DNA of 61,921 bases from Nostoc sp. S13 (lineage in GTDB: Bacteria; Cyanobacteriota; Cyanobacteriia; Cyanobacteriales; Nostocaceae), in assembly GCF_029379315.1 (NCBI RefSeq), contig NZ_JAQYWQ010000026.1:1-61921 (forward strand). The letters run 5' to 3'. The translations under genes were made by a program, and so were the position numbers. This document shows positions 1 through 9,085 of the stretch, piece by piece; position 1 is the first letter of the stretch, and every line of letters begins with the position of its first letter. The notes under the pieces are model-generated. The model did no database searches, was not told the origin of the DNA, and saw only the letters and a program-made list of their open reading frames with translations.

Positions 1-1
1 T

Positions 2-517
2 TTGACTTTGCCACTCTTCAGATGTACGGAGCTTGTTCAAAACTCAAATAGGATTTTTATAGCTCTTACCCTTGTATGTGATGTTGACGACCACCTTACC
101 CTTACACTTAGTGACGGCTATGAGTTTAATCTTTTCCTTACCCTTGCTATTGATCTAGCCCGTATCTTGTTTAGCCTTACTCTTGAGCCTAAAATGCAAC
201 AATCACTCCAACAACTTAAGGCTCAACTACCTTATGTAGATGGTGGCATAGAAATATTTAAACAATGGTGGAAAATCAAGGGACAGTCTTGGATTAAGCA
301 ATTGAGAACTGTGATGATTAAGTCTCGTAATATTGGTCATGATTGGCAGTTCAGCCAACACCAGAAGGAATTGCTTCAGCAGTATTATGATGCCAATAAA
401 TTACTGGTAGATTGCCTAAATAGCGATTGTTATGTCAGCCGTGAAGTGCGACAGCAAATAGAAGACACTTTGCTATTACCGATCGCAGAGATTAAACAGC
501 GTCAGCAGCAATCTTAA
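2..517 (+). CDS. C-terminal part of a NACHT-type protein (5' end outside window)
   Basis: The frame is open from the first bases of the window, so this is probably the 3' end of a longer gene rather than a complete gene starting at a TTG. The first ~65 residues are Leu/Thr/Asp-rich, recalling the degenerate leucine-rich repeats of cyanobacterial NACHT NTPases. The last ~100 residues are helical and end with a block (LLVDCLNSDCYVSREVRQ, then a run of the type LLLPIAEI) that I recognise from the C-terminal helical domain of cyanobacterial NACHT/STAND proteins. Such proteins are regulatory or anti-phage NTPases. The NTPase core itself is not visible here, so the assignment rests on the tail alone. 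Confidence 0.55.
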   Translation: MTLPLFRCTELVQNSNRIFIALTLVCDVDDHLTLTLSDGYEFNLFLTLAIDLARILFSLTLEPKMQQSLQQLKAQLPYVDGGIEIFKQWWKIKGQSWIKQLRTVMIKSRNIGHDWQFSQHQKELLQQYYDANKLLVDCLNSDCYVSREVRQQIEDTLLLPIAEIKQRQQQS

Positions 518-927
518 ATACACATATAGCAGATAGTTGATCTTTCAGTTCCACAGGTAAATAATTCGTTAAGAAAACGAAAATATTTCTCAAGTCCTAG
601 CAAATCAATCTAGAATAAAAGTAAGAGTTCGCACTTAGCCCATTCGCCTCGATTCAATGGCTTAGATATGGGGACATAAGTAATAAAACAGGATTTGGGA
701 ACAAGATGATACTCGTTTTGCGTCCTACGAATGTCTCGCCTCTGATTTTAGTAACGCACATTAGCAAAATACAAATTCTGAGGAGTGATGTCTACGATGG
801 TCACTGACTTGTACTCAGCGGAGTCGAAGTGCGGAATACGCCTATAGACAGGTTCAAAAACAGTCAGAAACAAACTCAGTGAATCATCGTCATTACATAC
901 ATCACATACACAAAGGACAACCCTCTT
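518..927. other. intergenic region with a fragment of a dispersed repeat
   Basis: A 410-base stretch without a convincing gene. Bases ~798-835 contain a GGTCACTGACTTGTAC... GTCGAAGTG string, a fragment of a dispersed Nostoc-type repeat. Related strings occur near 8938 and 25084. The rest is AT-rich and presumably holds the promoter of the downstream secreted-protein gene. Confidence 0.4.
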
Positions 928-1629
928 ATGACTCGCCTACATCAATGGAAATCTGGAACTGCTGCACTTATGGCAATAGCAGTTACTACAAGCGTCATTA
1001 GCCCCCTATTGGGCTTTGCTCCTGCTAATGCACAATATAGAAGTGGGCAATACGGAAACGTGACCATTCCTTCTGGGGTTACTTTTCCTGTCACCTACGA
1101 AAAACAGACAATTACTATTGCTCCTGGAGAAAGTAAATCTCTAACCTTGAGAATAGCGAACGACATTATCGACAGAAATAGAAATGTCTTAATTCCGGCT
1201 GGTACTAAAGTAATTGGACGCCTAGAATCTGTTGACTTAAATGATAGTTATTCAAGAGATACAGATGATAACAAAGGAAAAGGCGTGCGGTTTGTAGCTC
1301 AAGAATTAGAATTTTCCAATGGTCAGCGTCAGTCAATTAATGCAACTTCTCGGACATACACCAGAACTGAAAAAGTTACACAGGGTCCCAGCACAAATCA
1401 GGTTTTAACTGACGCAGCTATTGGTGGGGGTGCTGGTCTTTTAGGTTCACTAATTACTGGCAACCACAGAATTGACGATTTAAAACCTATTATTGGTGCG
1501 GGTGCGGGTGCGGGTGCGAGTATCCTGTTGCGGAAAAAACAAGTAAATGCCTTTGTCCTCAGACCTGGACAGGATTTGAAGCTGACACTGAATTCTAACT
1601 TGAATTTAGTACCACCATCCCGCTACTAG
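928..1629 (+). CDS. secreted protein with TrbI-like beta domain
   Basis: 233 residues. A signal peptide covers residues 1-36 (positive start, hydrophobic stretch AALMAIAVTTSVISPLLGF, cleavage after ANA). Residues ~50-225 match the periplasmic domain seen in conjugation TrbI/VirB10-like proteins: an NVLIPAGTKVIGRLESV strand motif, then FVAQELEFSNGQ, then a Gly/Ala-rich stretch (IGAGAGAGASIL) and a final beta strand. The same domain is the C-terminal half of the protein at 4512-5756, and the two leaders are also alike, so they are paralogs. A stand-alone envelope or cell-wall role is more likely than conjugation, because no other conjugation gene is present. Function unknown. Confidence 0.7.
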   Translation: MTRLHQWKSGTAALMAIAVTTSVISPLLGFAPANAQYRSGQYGNVTIPSGVTFPVTYEKQTITIAPGESKSLTLRIANDIIDRNRNVLIPAGTKVIGRLESVDLNDSYSRDTDDNKGKGVRFVAQELEFSNGQRQSINATSRTYTRTEKVTQGPSTNQVLTDAAIGGGAGLLGSLITGNHRIDDLKPIIGAGAGAGASILLRKKQVNAFVLRPGQDLKLTLNSNLNLVPPSRY

Positions 1630-1644
1630 ATTTAACTCAATTTA

Positions 1645-1803
1645 AGTCGTGACTTTAATCATCCCCCAGAGGCGATCGCCACTTTAAATATAGTGTGCGA
1701 TCGCCCTCATTTTTAATCATAAAAAATTCTATTTAACAGCAACTATTCTATCTCTGTATCGTCTGACTCGATATCCATATTTATTGGAATACTTGTTTAA
1801 TTA
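1645..1803. repeat. duplicated intergenic segment, copy 1
   Basis: Begins AGTCGTGACTTTAATCA, carries two GCGATCGC-type octamers and ends near GTTTAATTATAC. It aligns over its whole ~159-base length with 3986-4144. Both copies lie directly downstream of a member of the secreted-protein family, which implies duplication of a gene together with its 3' flank. Confidence 0.8.
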
Positions 1804-1920
1804 TACTATGAGGGAGCTAGGAAAGTTGGCTCTATTGTATTACGTATTCAAAAAAGTATTCAAAATTTCTGAATATCCTGATACTTTTATTAAAGAGTAC
1901 CGATAAAGGAGTATTTTATT

Positions 1921-3933
1921 GTGGTAATTCAAGGTTTTAGTTTCAGCGCATATCTGGCAATTCCCGTGGCGTTAAGTCTTTTGCCTCTCGGAGAAAGGAT
2001 AAAAGTATCTTTAGTTGAAAACGTTCATCAGGTATCCACTACCAGCCGTGAACTAATCAGCACTAATGCGACTCCGAAAACATACTATGTTAGTGGTACT
2101 GGAAACGACAAAAATAGTGGAATTTCTTCTTCATCCGCCTTTATGACAATTCAAAAGGCGGCAGATATGACTAACCCTGGCGACACAGTATTGATTATGA
2201 ACGGAGTATACACAAATTCACCTAAAGCTGGGAGTGTAGTAAATATTAAACGTTCTGGAAATGCAAAAGCATGGATTAAGTATAAAGCATATCCTGGGCA
2301 TTTCCCAAAAATTCAGCACAATACATGGAACGGTATCGTAGTTTCAAATGGAGCTTCATATATCGAGATAAATGGGCTGGAGGTCATAGGAAACAATGCC
2401 AATGTAACTCTTGATTATGCGATGAGTCAAAAGACTAATACACAAAACCCACTGACGAACGGAAACTGCATAAGTCTTGATGGACGAACCAATGGTCATG
2501 TTCATCACATCCGTATTTTGAACAACAAAGTACATGACTGTGGAGGAGCAGGTATTTCAGCAATTCAGTCAGACTATGTGACAGTAGATAATAACGTGGT
2601 GTTCAATAATGCCTGGTACTCAGTTTTTGGTACTAGTGGTATTTCGATGTTGAACAATTGGAATTTTGACAACAACCAGGGATACAAGATGTTCGTGACC
2701 AACAACAAGAGCTACAACAATCGCATGTTCATTCCTTGGATTGCAGTCGGAAAGATTACAGACGGTAATGGCATTATTATCGATAGTTCTAGAAATAGTG
2801 ATAAGCCAAATTTGGGTGCATATAAAGGACGTACTTTAGTAAAAAACAATCTGACATTTAATAATGGTGGTTCAGGTATTCATGCATTTTTAAGTGAGCA
2901 TGTTGATATTGTAAATAACACTGCTGTTTTAAATAATCAGAGTCCAGAAATTAAAGGTGGGCAAATCTATGCTCATACGTCATCTGACATCAAGATTCTA
3001 AATAACATTCTCTATGCTTTTCCTGGTAAGGATATTAATATTAACATTAGAAATCAAAACGTTACTTATGATTATAATATCTACCTGAATAGTTCTAAGA
3101 TAAGTGTTAAGGGGCCTCACGACATTGTTGCAGACTCAGAGTTTTTAAGTAAATATCCGACTCTAAAAAAAATATCTGATGATTGGAAATCGCGGCTAGA
3201 TAAACAAAATCCGCCAAAGCAGCCTTATGTAGAGTCTAACTCAGCAGGTTTTGTTTGTGGAACACTGACTTATCGTTTGCAAGGGAAACTCATCAAAGTG
3301 GGATGCTCCCCGCAATCTTTGGCTCAAACGGCTCAAACTACTTTTTCTGATGTTTCATCTAACTATTGGGCAGCAGAATTTATTCAACAATTGTCACAGC
3401 GAGGAGTAATTGCTGGATTTCCTGATGGTAGCTTCCGCCCTGAAGAACCGGTTACACGCGCTCAATTTGCCGCTATGGTCAATAAAGCTTTCCCAAAAAC
3501 ACAGCAACGACAGGCGATCAATTTTACTGATGTGCCTAGCAACTATTGGGGATTCAGTGCGATTCAGCAAGCTTATAGCATTGATTTCTTATCAGGATAT
3601 CCTGGTAATCGCTTTGAGCCTTACCAAGCTATTCCTCGCCAGCAGGTTTTGGTTTCCCTCGCTAACGGTCTGAAATATACTGCTGGCGGGAATACCGAAA
3701 GGACTCTGCAATATTTCAACGATGCCTCTAAGATCGCTAGCTATGCCCGTAGTCCAATCGCCGCAGCAACTGAAAAGCAAATTGTGGTCAACTATCCGAA
3801 TGTGAAGTTGCTGAATCCAACTGCAAATGCTACTCGCGCCCAGGTAGCAGCTTTTATCTATCAAGCGTTGGTTAGTTCTAATCAAGCCTCAGCAATTAAC
3901 TCGCCCTATATCGTGCCAAACCCCAGCAATTAA
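1921..3933 (+). CDS. secreted right-handed beta-helix protein with three SLH domains
   Basis: 670 residues from a GTG start preceded by a good ribosome site (AAAGGAG, 1905-1911). A hydrophobic N-terminus (~5-25) looks like a signal segment. Residues ~50-400 contain the DUF1565/parallel beta-helix pattern: YYVSGTGNDKNSGISSSSAF, IQKAADMTNPGDTVLI, then Asn-rich coils such as VDNNVVFNNA and VKNNLTFNNG. Residues ~475-655 carry three S-layer homology modules (FSDVSSNYWAAEFI, FPDGSFRPEEPVTRAQFAAM, then two more), which bind secondary cell-wall polymer or peptidoglycan. A surface-anchored polysaccharide-binding or lyase-like protein is inferred. The SLH half is nearly identical to that of the gene at 4512. 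The stop arises from a 34-base tandem duplication (3891-3958). Confidence 0.85.
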   Translation: MVIQGFSFSAYLAIPVALSLLPLGERIKVSLVENVHQVSTTSRELISTNATPKTYYVSGTGNDKNSGISSSSAFMTIQKAADMTNPGDTVLIMNGVYTNSPKAGSVVNIKRSGNAKAWIKYKAYPGHFPKIQHNTWNGIVVSNGASYIEINGLEVIGNNANVTLDYAMSQKTNTQNPLTNGNCISLDGRTNGHVHHIRILNNKVHDCGGAGISAIQSDYVTVDNNVVFNNAWYSVFGTSGISMLNNWNFDNNQGYKMFVTNNKSYNNRMFIPWIAVGKITDGNGIIIDSSRNSDKPNLGAYKGRTLVKNNLTFNNGGSGIHAFLSEHVDIVNNTAVLNNQSPEIKGGQIYAHTSSDIKILNNILYAFPGKDININIRNQNVTYDYNIYLNSSKISVKGPHDIVADSEFLSKYPTLKKISDDWKSRLDKQNPPKQPYVESNSAGFVCGTLTYRLQGKLIKVGCSPQSLAQTAQTTFSDVSSNYWAAEFIQQLSQRGVIAGFPDGSFRPEEPVTRAQFAAMVNKAFPKTQQRQAINFTDVPSNYWGFSAIQQAYSIDFLSGYPGNRFEPYQAIPRQQVLVSLANGLKYTAGGNTERTLQYFNDASKIASYARSPIAAATEKQIVVNYPNVKLLNPTANATRAQVAAFIYQALVSSNQASAINSPYIVPNPSN

Positions 3934-4009
3934 CTCGCTCTATGTCGTGGTTGTCGGCTCTACTACCCCAACACCTGTATCAGCAAGTCGTGACTTTTAT
4001 CACTCCTGA
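3891..4009 (+). pseudogene. 34-bp tandem duplication and out-of-frame relic of the TrbI-type linker
   Basis: AGCAATTAACTCG occurs at 3891-3903 and again at 3925-3937, a 34-base tandem duplication that shifts the frame. Read in the shifted frame, the second copy continues as AIN-SLYVVVVGSTTPTP until a TGA at 4007-4009. This corresponds to the linker AIN-SPYVVAAVGSTTPT that leads into the TrbI-like domain of the gene at 4512. The 670-residue gene therefore appears to have lost a longer C-terminal continuation. Confidence 0.7.
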
Positions 4010-4144
4010 TAGGCGATCGCCATTTTAACTATAGTGTGCGATCGCTTTCATTTTTAACCCTAAAAATTCTATTTTCCGGCAACTATTCTATACTTTGTAT
4101 CGTCTCACTCACTATCTATCTTTATTTGAATATTTGTTTAATTG
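3986..4144. repeat. duplicated intergenic segment, copy 2
   Basis: Begins AGTCGTGACTTTTATCA and matches 1645-1803 along its length, including the paired GCGATCGC octamers and the closing GTTTAATT. It starts inside the relic 3' end of the SLH gene. Confidence 0.8.
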
Positions 4145-4511
4145 TGCCAAAAGATAATACGGTGATTAGACTAGTTCTATTGCCTAAGTAAAGCGGCGTA
4201 AATGATCGTATGTTTGTTGAGAAAAATTTGGTTCTCAGTTGTTCATGTAACGTTTCGTTGGCGCAGCCTCTCGTAGAGAATGAAGGGCTTCAGCCCTTGC
4301 TACAAAATAATCTCAAGACTTTTTATCTTACTTAACTTACTTTGTTTTATTCTCGCCTACTTACCTACTTACTTTGACAGATATTTTTTAAATGTGACTG
4401 TATATCCAAGGTAGTATTTTTTACAAAAAAATAAATAATTGGGAACCTAAGACTTTAGCAAATGTCTAGTTATTTAACAGCAATAATAGTAATTATACTG
4501 AAGCAAAAATA
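4145..4511. other. intergenic region with dispersed palindromic repeat
   Basis: No gene seen. Bases ~4247-4312 contain TCGTTGGCGCAGCCTCTCG and a GGGCTTCAGCCC hairpin, members of the palindromic repeat families found elsewhere in the window (8951, 39375, 50390). The AT-rich remainder up to 4511 should hold the promoter of the next gene. Confidence 0.5.
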
Positions 4512-5756
4512 ATGTTTACATTAAATCGTTGGCAATCTCGAACAGCTGCACTCATGGCTTTGAGCGTCACAGTCGGTACTGTAGCGCCTTTGATTACAGC
4601 TTCGCCATCTTTGGCTCAAACTACTTTTTCTGATGTTTCATCTAACTATTGGGCAGCACAATTTATTCAACCGTTGTCACAGCGAGGAGTAATTGCCGGA
4701 TTTCCTGATGGTAGCTTCCGCCCTGAAGAACCGGTGACACGCGCTCAATTTGCCGCTATGGTCAACAAAGCTTTCCAAAAAGCACAGCAACGGCAGGCAA
4801 TCAATTTTACTGATGTACCCAGCAACTATTGGGCATCCAGTGCCATTCAGCAAGCCTACACTATAGGTTTCTTATCTGGTTATCCTGGTAATCGCTTTGA
4901 GCCTAACCAAGCTATTCCCCGCGAGCAGGTTTTGGTTTCCCTCGCTAACGGTTTGACATATACTCCTAACGGTAATACCGAAAGCACTCTCCAATATTTT
5001 AACGATGCCTCTAACATCGCTAGCTATGCCCGTAGCCCGATCGCCGCAGCAACTGAAAAGCAAATTGTGGTCAACTATCCGAATGTGAAGTTCCTAAATC
5101 CAACCGCAACTGCTACACGGGCGCAGGTAGCAGCTTTTATTTACCAGGCGTTGGTTAGTTCTAATCAAGTCTCAGCAATTAACTCGCCCTATGTCGTAGC
5201 GGCTGTCGGGTCTACTACCCCAACAGTTGCATCAGTCACAATTTCCCAAGGGACTGCTATTGCTGTTAAATATGACAAAGCAGAAAAAATTCTGGTTACA
5301 AAGGATGAAACAGCGCCTTTGACATTGACAGTATCCCAAAATGTAGTTACGCAAGACGGAACTGTAGTGATTCCTGCTGGTAGTCAGGTTATTGGTCAAC
5401 TCAAACCTGCTACAGGCGGTTCTCAATTCGTTGCCCAGAAACTAGTTTTGGCCAGTGGTCAAGAGTATCAGCTTAACGCTACTTCTGAAGTGATTACCAA
5501 AACTGAAACCGTCAAGAAGGGTATTAGTACTAGTGCAATTATCAAGGATACTGTATTGGGTGCAGGTGCAGCCACTGCGATATCTGCTGTCACTGGCGAT
5601 CGCGCCATTGCCACAGAAGAAGTTTTGGGTGGCGCTGGTATCGGTGCATTGGTTGGTCTGTTCTTCGGTAAGAATAGTGTTGACTTAATTGCCATTGACC
5701 CAAATACCGATTTACAAATGACAATCAATCAGAATTTGTTGGTTTCACTTAGATAG
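4512..5756 (+). CDS. secreted SLH-domain protein with C-terminal TrbI-like domain
   Basis: 414 residues. The signal peptide (1-36) ends in SPSLAQ. Three SLH modules (residues ~37-225) include FSDVSSNYWAAQFI, GYPGNRFEPNQAIPREQV and the shorter third repeat. After a Ser/Thr/Pro linker (SPYVVAAVGSTTPT), residues ~245-414 form the TrbI-like beta domain (GTVVIPAGSQVIGQL, FVAQKLVLASGQEY, a Gly/Ala-rich middle), paralogous to the whole mature protein at 928. SLH domains tether proteins to the wall, so this is probably a wall/outer-envelope protein of unknown role. It is the full-length form from which the neighbouring beta-helix/SLH chimera borrowed its 3' half, or the reverse. Confidence 0.8.
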   Translation: MFTLNRWQSRTAALMALSVTVGTVAPLITASPSLAQTTFSDVSSNYWAAQFIQPLSQRGVIAGFPDGSFRPEEPVTRAQFAAMVNKAFQKAQQRQAINFTDVPSNYWASSAIQQAYTIGFLSGYPGNRFEPNQAIPREQVLVSLANGLTYTPNGNTESTLQYFNDASNIASYARSPIAAATEKQIVVNYPNVKFLNPTATATRAQVAAFIYQALVSSNQVSAINSPYVVAAVGSTTPTVASVTISQGTAIAVKYDKAEKILVTKDETAPLTLTVSQNVVTQDGTVVIPAGSQVIGQLKPATGGSQFVAQKLVLASGQEYQLNATSEVITKTETVKKGISTSAIIKDTVLGAGAATAISAVTGDRAIATEEVLGGAGIGALVGLFFGKNSVDLIAIDPNTDLQMTINQNLLVSLR

Positions 5757-5862
5757 TTATTGGGCATTGGGCATTGGGCATTGGGCATTGGGCATTGGGC
5801 ATTGGGAATTAGTATTTACAAATGACAAATGACAAATGACAAATGACTAATGACTAATGACT
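5757..5862. repeat. heptameric short tandem repeats (TGGGCAT and AAATGAC)
   Basis: About six head-to-tail TGGGCAT units are followed by ACAAATG and ACTAATG units. This is the short tandemly repeated repetitive (STRR) sequence type typical of heterocystous cyanobacteria, placed between convergent genes. Confidence 0.9.
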
Positions 5863-7216
5863 AATTTCCAACTTCAGGCAACCAAATAATAAATGTGGTT
5901 CCCGACGCATTAGGTGAAGTAATAGCAGAGTTGATTGCGGGGCTGAAAACCTCGATTTCGCCCTGCATTTGTTCGATTAATTGTTTAGCGATCGCTAACC
6001 CCAAACCTGTACCAGGGATTTCTGTTTGCGCTTGTACACCCCGATAATGCCGTTCTCCAAGATGCTCTAAATCTTGAGGTGGAATGCCAGGCCCGTTGTC
6101 ACTGATGACAATTCCCTGAAAATTAGCTTTTTCTCGCCCCGCCTGAATCAAAATTTTGCCACCAGTGGGAGTATATTTCAATGCATTATCGATGATGTTA
6201 GTTAACACCTCTCGTAATGCTTTGACGTTGGCACGTACTAGGGGTAAATTGTGTTGAATTTCAGTTATTAGTTTTAGCTTTCGCTCTTGGGCGATCGCTT
6301 TAGCTGATATTAATAATGGTTCTAATATATCTGCTAGCGAGCAGTCAACTGCTTTATCTCCTGTTCCGGGCAATAATAACAGTGGTTTAGCGTCTTTTTG
6401 AATAGTTGCTTCTACAAATACTTCATCTTCGGCCAAATGTAGTGGTGCTAAATCTGCCTCTGTCAAGTCGATTACTTGCTCAAATTGTTGCAGCAATTCT
6501 TGGAGGCGATCGCTTTCCCGGACAATACTATTTGCCACATTTCGGTTAGGGTCTGCTGGTCTTAGTCGTTTCAATAGCAGTTTACCAAAAGTCCGCAACG
6601 CTGTTAATGGGTTACGAAACTGATGCAACAGGTTATCCAGCAAATCGCGCTGTTTTTCTTGAAGAATTTGTTGCTCACGTAACTGCTGCTCAAACCATGC
6701 TCGCCGTTGATCTAAAATACAAGCGATCGCTAATGTTTGGGCTATCCGTTGAATCTGACTTTCTTCGTGTTCATTCCATGCGCGGTCTTCCCTACCTGTC
6801 ACCAGTAACCCCATCATCACACCCTCATAAATCAGAGGTAAAACAATTTGGTTGCCACTAAATAAATATTCCTCATTTAGATAGGGTTGAGACGCATCTG
6901 GTATCTCCGACTCCCGTGACGAAGTTGGAGATTCTGACCCTCCTGTCAATAACCTTCTCTGACGATTGGGTAATACAAACACATTTCCAACTTGAAGTTG
7001 CTTGTGTACTCTCGCTTCAGCAGTCTCCTCCCCTGGCGGTAATAATGCTGTTTCCGGGTAAATCACCACAGGAATCAGTTTAGCCTCACCTGAAGGAGTC
7101 TCTACCAATTCTTGTGTTAGGTACACAATACTTAAAGTTGCTCCCAGCCCTTGGGTTAGCAGCGCTATTTGCTCTCGACACAGAGCAAGAAAATCGGAAC
7201 TGGCAGACATTAACAT
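5861..7216 (-). CDS. GAF-containing sensor histidine kinase
   Basis: 451 residues, no membrane segment. Residues ~1-170 resemble a GAF-type sensory domain. A coiled linker (172-192) leads into the dimerisation/phosphoacceptor helix with His198 in HQFRNPL. The ATPase domain carries the N box (NIIDNALKY, Asn344), G1 (DNGPGIP, 373-379) and G2 (GTGLGLA, 402-408). It is a soluble kinase that should autophosphorylate His198 and pass the phosphate to a response regulator. No regulator gene lies beside it, so its partner is unknown. Transcription converges with the SLH gene, and the ends are separated only by heptamer repeats. Confidence 0.9.
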   Translation of the reverse strand: MLMSASSDFLALCREQIALLTQGLGATLSIVYLTQELVETPSGEAKLIPVVIYPETALLPPGEETAEARVHKQLQVGNVFVLPNRQRRLLTGGSESPTSSRESEIPDASQPYLNEEYLFSGNQIVLPLIYEGVMMGLLVTGREDRAWNEHEESQIQRIAQTLAIACILDQRRAWFEQQLREQQILQEKQRDLLDNLLHQFRNPLTALRTFGKLLLKRLRPADPNRNVANSIVRESDRLQELLQQFEQVIDLTEADLAPLHLAEDEVFVEATIQKDAKPLLLLPGTGDKAVDCSLADILEPLLISAKAIAQERKLKLITEIQHNLPLVRANVKALREVLTNIIDNALKYTPTGGKILIQAGREKANFQGIVISDNGPGIPPQDLEHLGERHYRGVQAQTEIPGTGLGLAIAKQLIEQMQGEIEVFSPAINSAITSPNASGTTFIIWLPEVGN

Positions 7217-7500
7217 TTTTTAGCTCTTGCTCAAGATTACAGATTTTGAGGCATGATTAAGAGAAGATTCTTAGTTTTTACCTCAGTCATTTAATAAAGC
7301 TTAACTAAAATCTTCTTACTGATGGTTTGTACTAAGGGATTATATCCTTAGCTGCTTTTGTTTTATTTATCTTCAAAGATATTAATTTTCTTATATTAAA
7401 AGCTGAAAACCTATTGATATTTTGAACTAGAACTTATATAATGGCGACGGATTTTGTAGCTACCACTACAATCTATAGCTTGAAAGAGGAGGACAATAGA

Positions 7501-7818
7501 TTGGCAAGGAGACGCAAAAGGAAAAGTCGTCGTCGTCAGGAAGGACGGCGGATTCTGGAACATGTGCCTCAATATAGCATCGAAAGTGGCGAAGAAAAGC
7601 CTGTGACAGCAGCGAGAAGATTCATTCAAGCTGAAGGTATTTTGCCACCGGCGTTGCTACTTGTAAAGCGAAATGAACACACAACAGATCGTTATTTCTG
7701 GGCAGAAAAGGGACTGTTTGGTGCTCAATACGTAGAGGAAAACCATTTCTTGTTTCCTAGTTTGAGGGTGTTAGAACCTTCGCCAGGTCAAGAACCTCTT
7801 GCTTTAGCTAGTCGGTGA
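7501..7818 (+). CDS. DUF3155 family protein
   Basis: A small conserved cyanobacterial protein of unknown function. I place the start at the TTG at 7501, because AAAGAGGAGGA (7483-7493) sits eight bases upstream and the product then begins with the basic run LARRRKRKSRRRQ, as in other members. An ATG at 7441 in the same frame would add 20 residues unlike the family. The protein is ~105 residues: a strongly basic N-terminus, then a conserved core (RFIQAEGILPPALLLVKRNE and DRYFWAEKGLFGAQY). The basic head suggests nucleic-acid or ribosome contact, which is inference only. Confidence 0.8.
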   Translation: MARRRKRKSRRRQEGRRILEHVPQYSIESGEEKPVTAARRFIQAEGILPPALLLVKRNEHTTDRYFWAEKGLFGAQYVEENHFLFPSLRVLEPSPGQEPLALASR

Positions 7819-8265
7819 AGCAGAGATGGTCATTTTAGGCATTGAATGTAGCTCCTGACTATCATTAACTGGCAAAATTGCTAAGTTTATGCCAAATTTA
7901 ATTTTTTTTTAGTTTGTAGCTGATTTGCCAGTAAATCTAGTCCAGGTAGTTGGAAAGTAAACTTGTCTCAAACCACGCTAGATTGCATGGGTTGATGCTA
8001 TTTTGATGATGCAGAAGGGAGTGGTATAGAGCCAAGCGCGTCAAAAGCGCTAGTGGAATTGCGCTCTTATGCCGTAGATTGTTAAGTAAGCTCTGTCAAC
8101 AAGTTTAAGTTAAGAAATTTAAATTTTTCCCCACGCCACAAGTTGTGGGGAAAATTGACAAAGCAGCAGCATTGATTTCCTCTTTCCTACTTTCCATTGC
8201 CTAAAGAGTAGGTCAGGACAGAAGTCTGCATATCATAGTTAAAAGATCATTACAAAAATCAACAA
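7819..8265. other. intergenic region between convergent genes
   Basis: 447 bases without a gene that I can support. It contains a strong hairpin (listed separately, 8125-8154), a heptamer-poor AT-rich stretch and a short inverted AAGCGCGTCAAAAGCGC motif near 8033. Confidence 0.5.
8125..8154. terminator. bidirectional terminator-like hairpin
   Basis: A perfect ten-base stem (TTTTCCCCAC pairing with GTGGGGAAAA) around a ten-base loop, flanked by T-runs and A-runs on the two strands. It lies between convergent genes (DUF3155 and the CCB-like gene), which fits a terminator for both. Confidence 0.7.
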
Positions 8266-8796
8266 TTATTCACCAGACTTTAGGTGTAGAGTCGTCTGTA
8301 ACTCACTGAGTTCATCTCGATGAGCAACTACAGTTATCTTACTTGAGGAGGTTTGTTCGCTCTGAGTTGTTTCTACTTTGAGCGACACCTTTTCAAGTCT
8401 TCCAGATTTTTGCCAATAAAACAGACCGCTTAAAGGCGACAGCAGTACCATAGCCAGAACAAGGGTACTAAGGCTAGGAAAAAGCATGGACACAACCAGA
8501 GATAGACAAACAATACCAGTAGCTGCTAGTAAAGTTAGAAATATAGCTAAGAACCAGCTGGGGCGAACATTACCTTCAAAAGTCACCTGGTTTAGTTCTC
8601 GGTTTACCGCTACCACTCGGTAAGACCGCGATCGAAAATACTCTTTTAATTGAGGCATTAAAGCAGCTTCACTTTGCTCAGATACCAGTTGTGCTGTTTC
8701 TGTGCGGTCTTTAGTTGAGGCACGAATAAAGAAAAACAGCCCAACCGATAACAACAAGGTTAGCAGGAACGTAGATGGCAGAATAGCAGTATCCAT
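8266..8796 (-). CDS. cofactor assembly of complex C subunit B (CCB-type), cytochrome b6f maturation
   Basis: 176 residues. One membrane helix is at the N-terminus (LPSTFLLTLLLSVGLFFFI), and a helical hairpin follows at ~83-127 (WFLAIFLTLLAATGIVCL and LSTLVLAMVLLSPLSGLFY). Between them is a soluble segment with QLKEYFRSRSYRV and NQVTFEGNVRPSWF, which I recognise from cyanobacterial proteins named cofactor assembly of complex C subunit B. These factors attach heme c(n) covalently to cytochrome b6 in the thylakoid. I cannot tell CCB1 (DUF3529) from CCB2/4 by eye. The short tail is soluble. Confidence 0.6.
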   Translation of the reverse strand: MDTAILPSTFLLTLLLSVGLFFFIRASTKDRTETAQLVSEQSEAALMPQLKEYFRSRSYRVVAVNRELNQVTFEGNVRPSWFLAIFLTLLAATGIVCLSLVVSMLFPSLSTLVLAMVLLSPLSGLFYWQKSGRLEKVSLKVETTQSEQTSSSKITVVAHRDELSELQTTLHLKSGE

Positions 8797-8934
8797 AACT
8801 AATTGTTAGTGTTTGACTGGAGGAGACTTATTCATTATCAATTATTCGTTATACCAATTTGAACAATGATTGCGACAAATGGAGCGCCAAAAAGCGATTA
8901 CCAGGGACTCTTCCACAATCCAAAATCTAAAAGC

Positions 8935-9060
8935 GTTCGACTGACTTGTACTGAGCTTTGTCGTTGGCGCAGCCTAAGAAGAGAAATAGCGCTTACGCCG
9001 TACTCCTTCTCTACGAGACGCTCCGCGAACACACAAGCAAGCTACGCGTAGCGTTCCGCA
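8935..9060. repeat. dispersed palindromic repeat element (Nostoc type)
   Basis: A patchwork of short palindromes. It includes TCGTTGGCGCAGCCTAAG, TTCTCTACGAGACGCTCCGC and the 20-mer AAGCAAGCTACGCGTAGCGT, which recurs exactly at 10055-10074. The motif GCTACGCGTAGC is itself a perfect palindrome. Related pieces sit inside lpxC (50387-50452) and near 53484. Confidence 0.75.
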
Positions 9061-9085
9061 GGAAAGTCTAAAATCTAAAATGCTA

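Noticed and set aside
928..1629. Conjugation gene (TrbI) of an integrative element
   Set aside because: The domain is present in paralogous wall proteins here, and no other transfer gene, integrase or attachment site is near.
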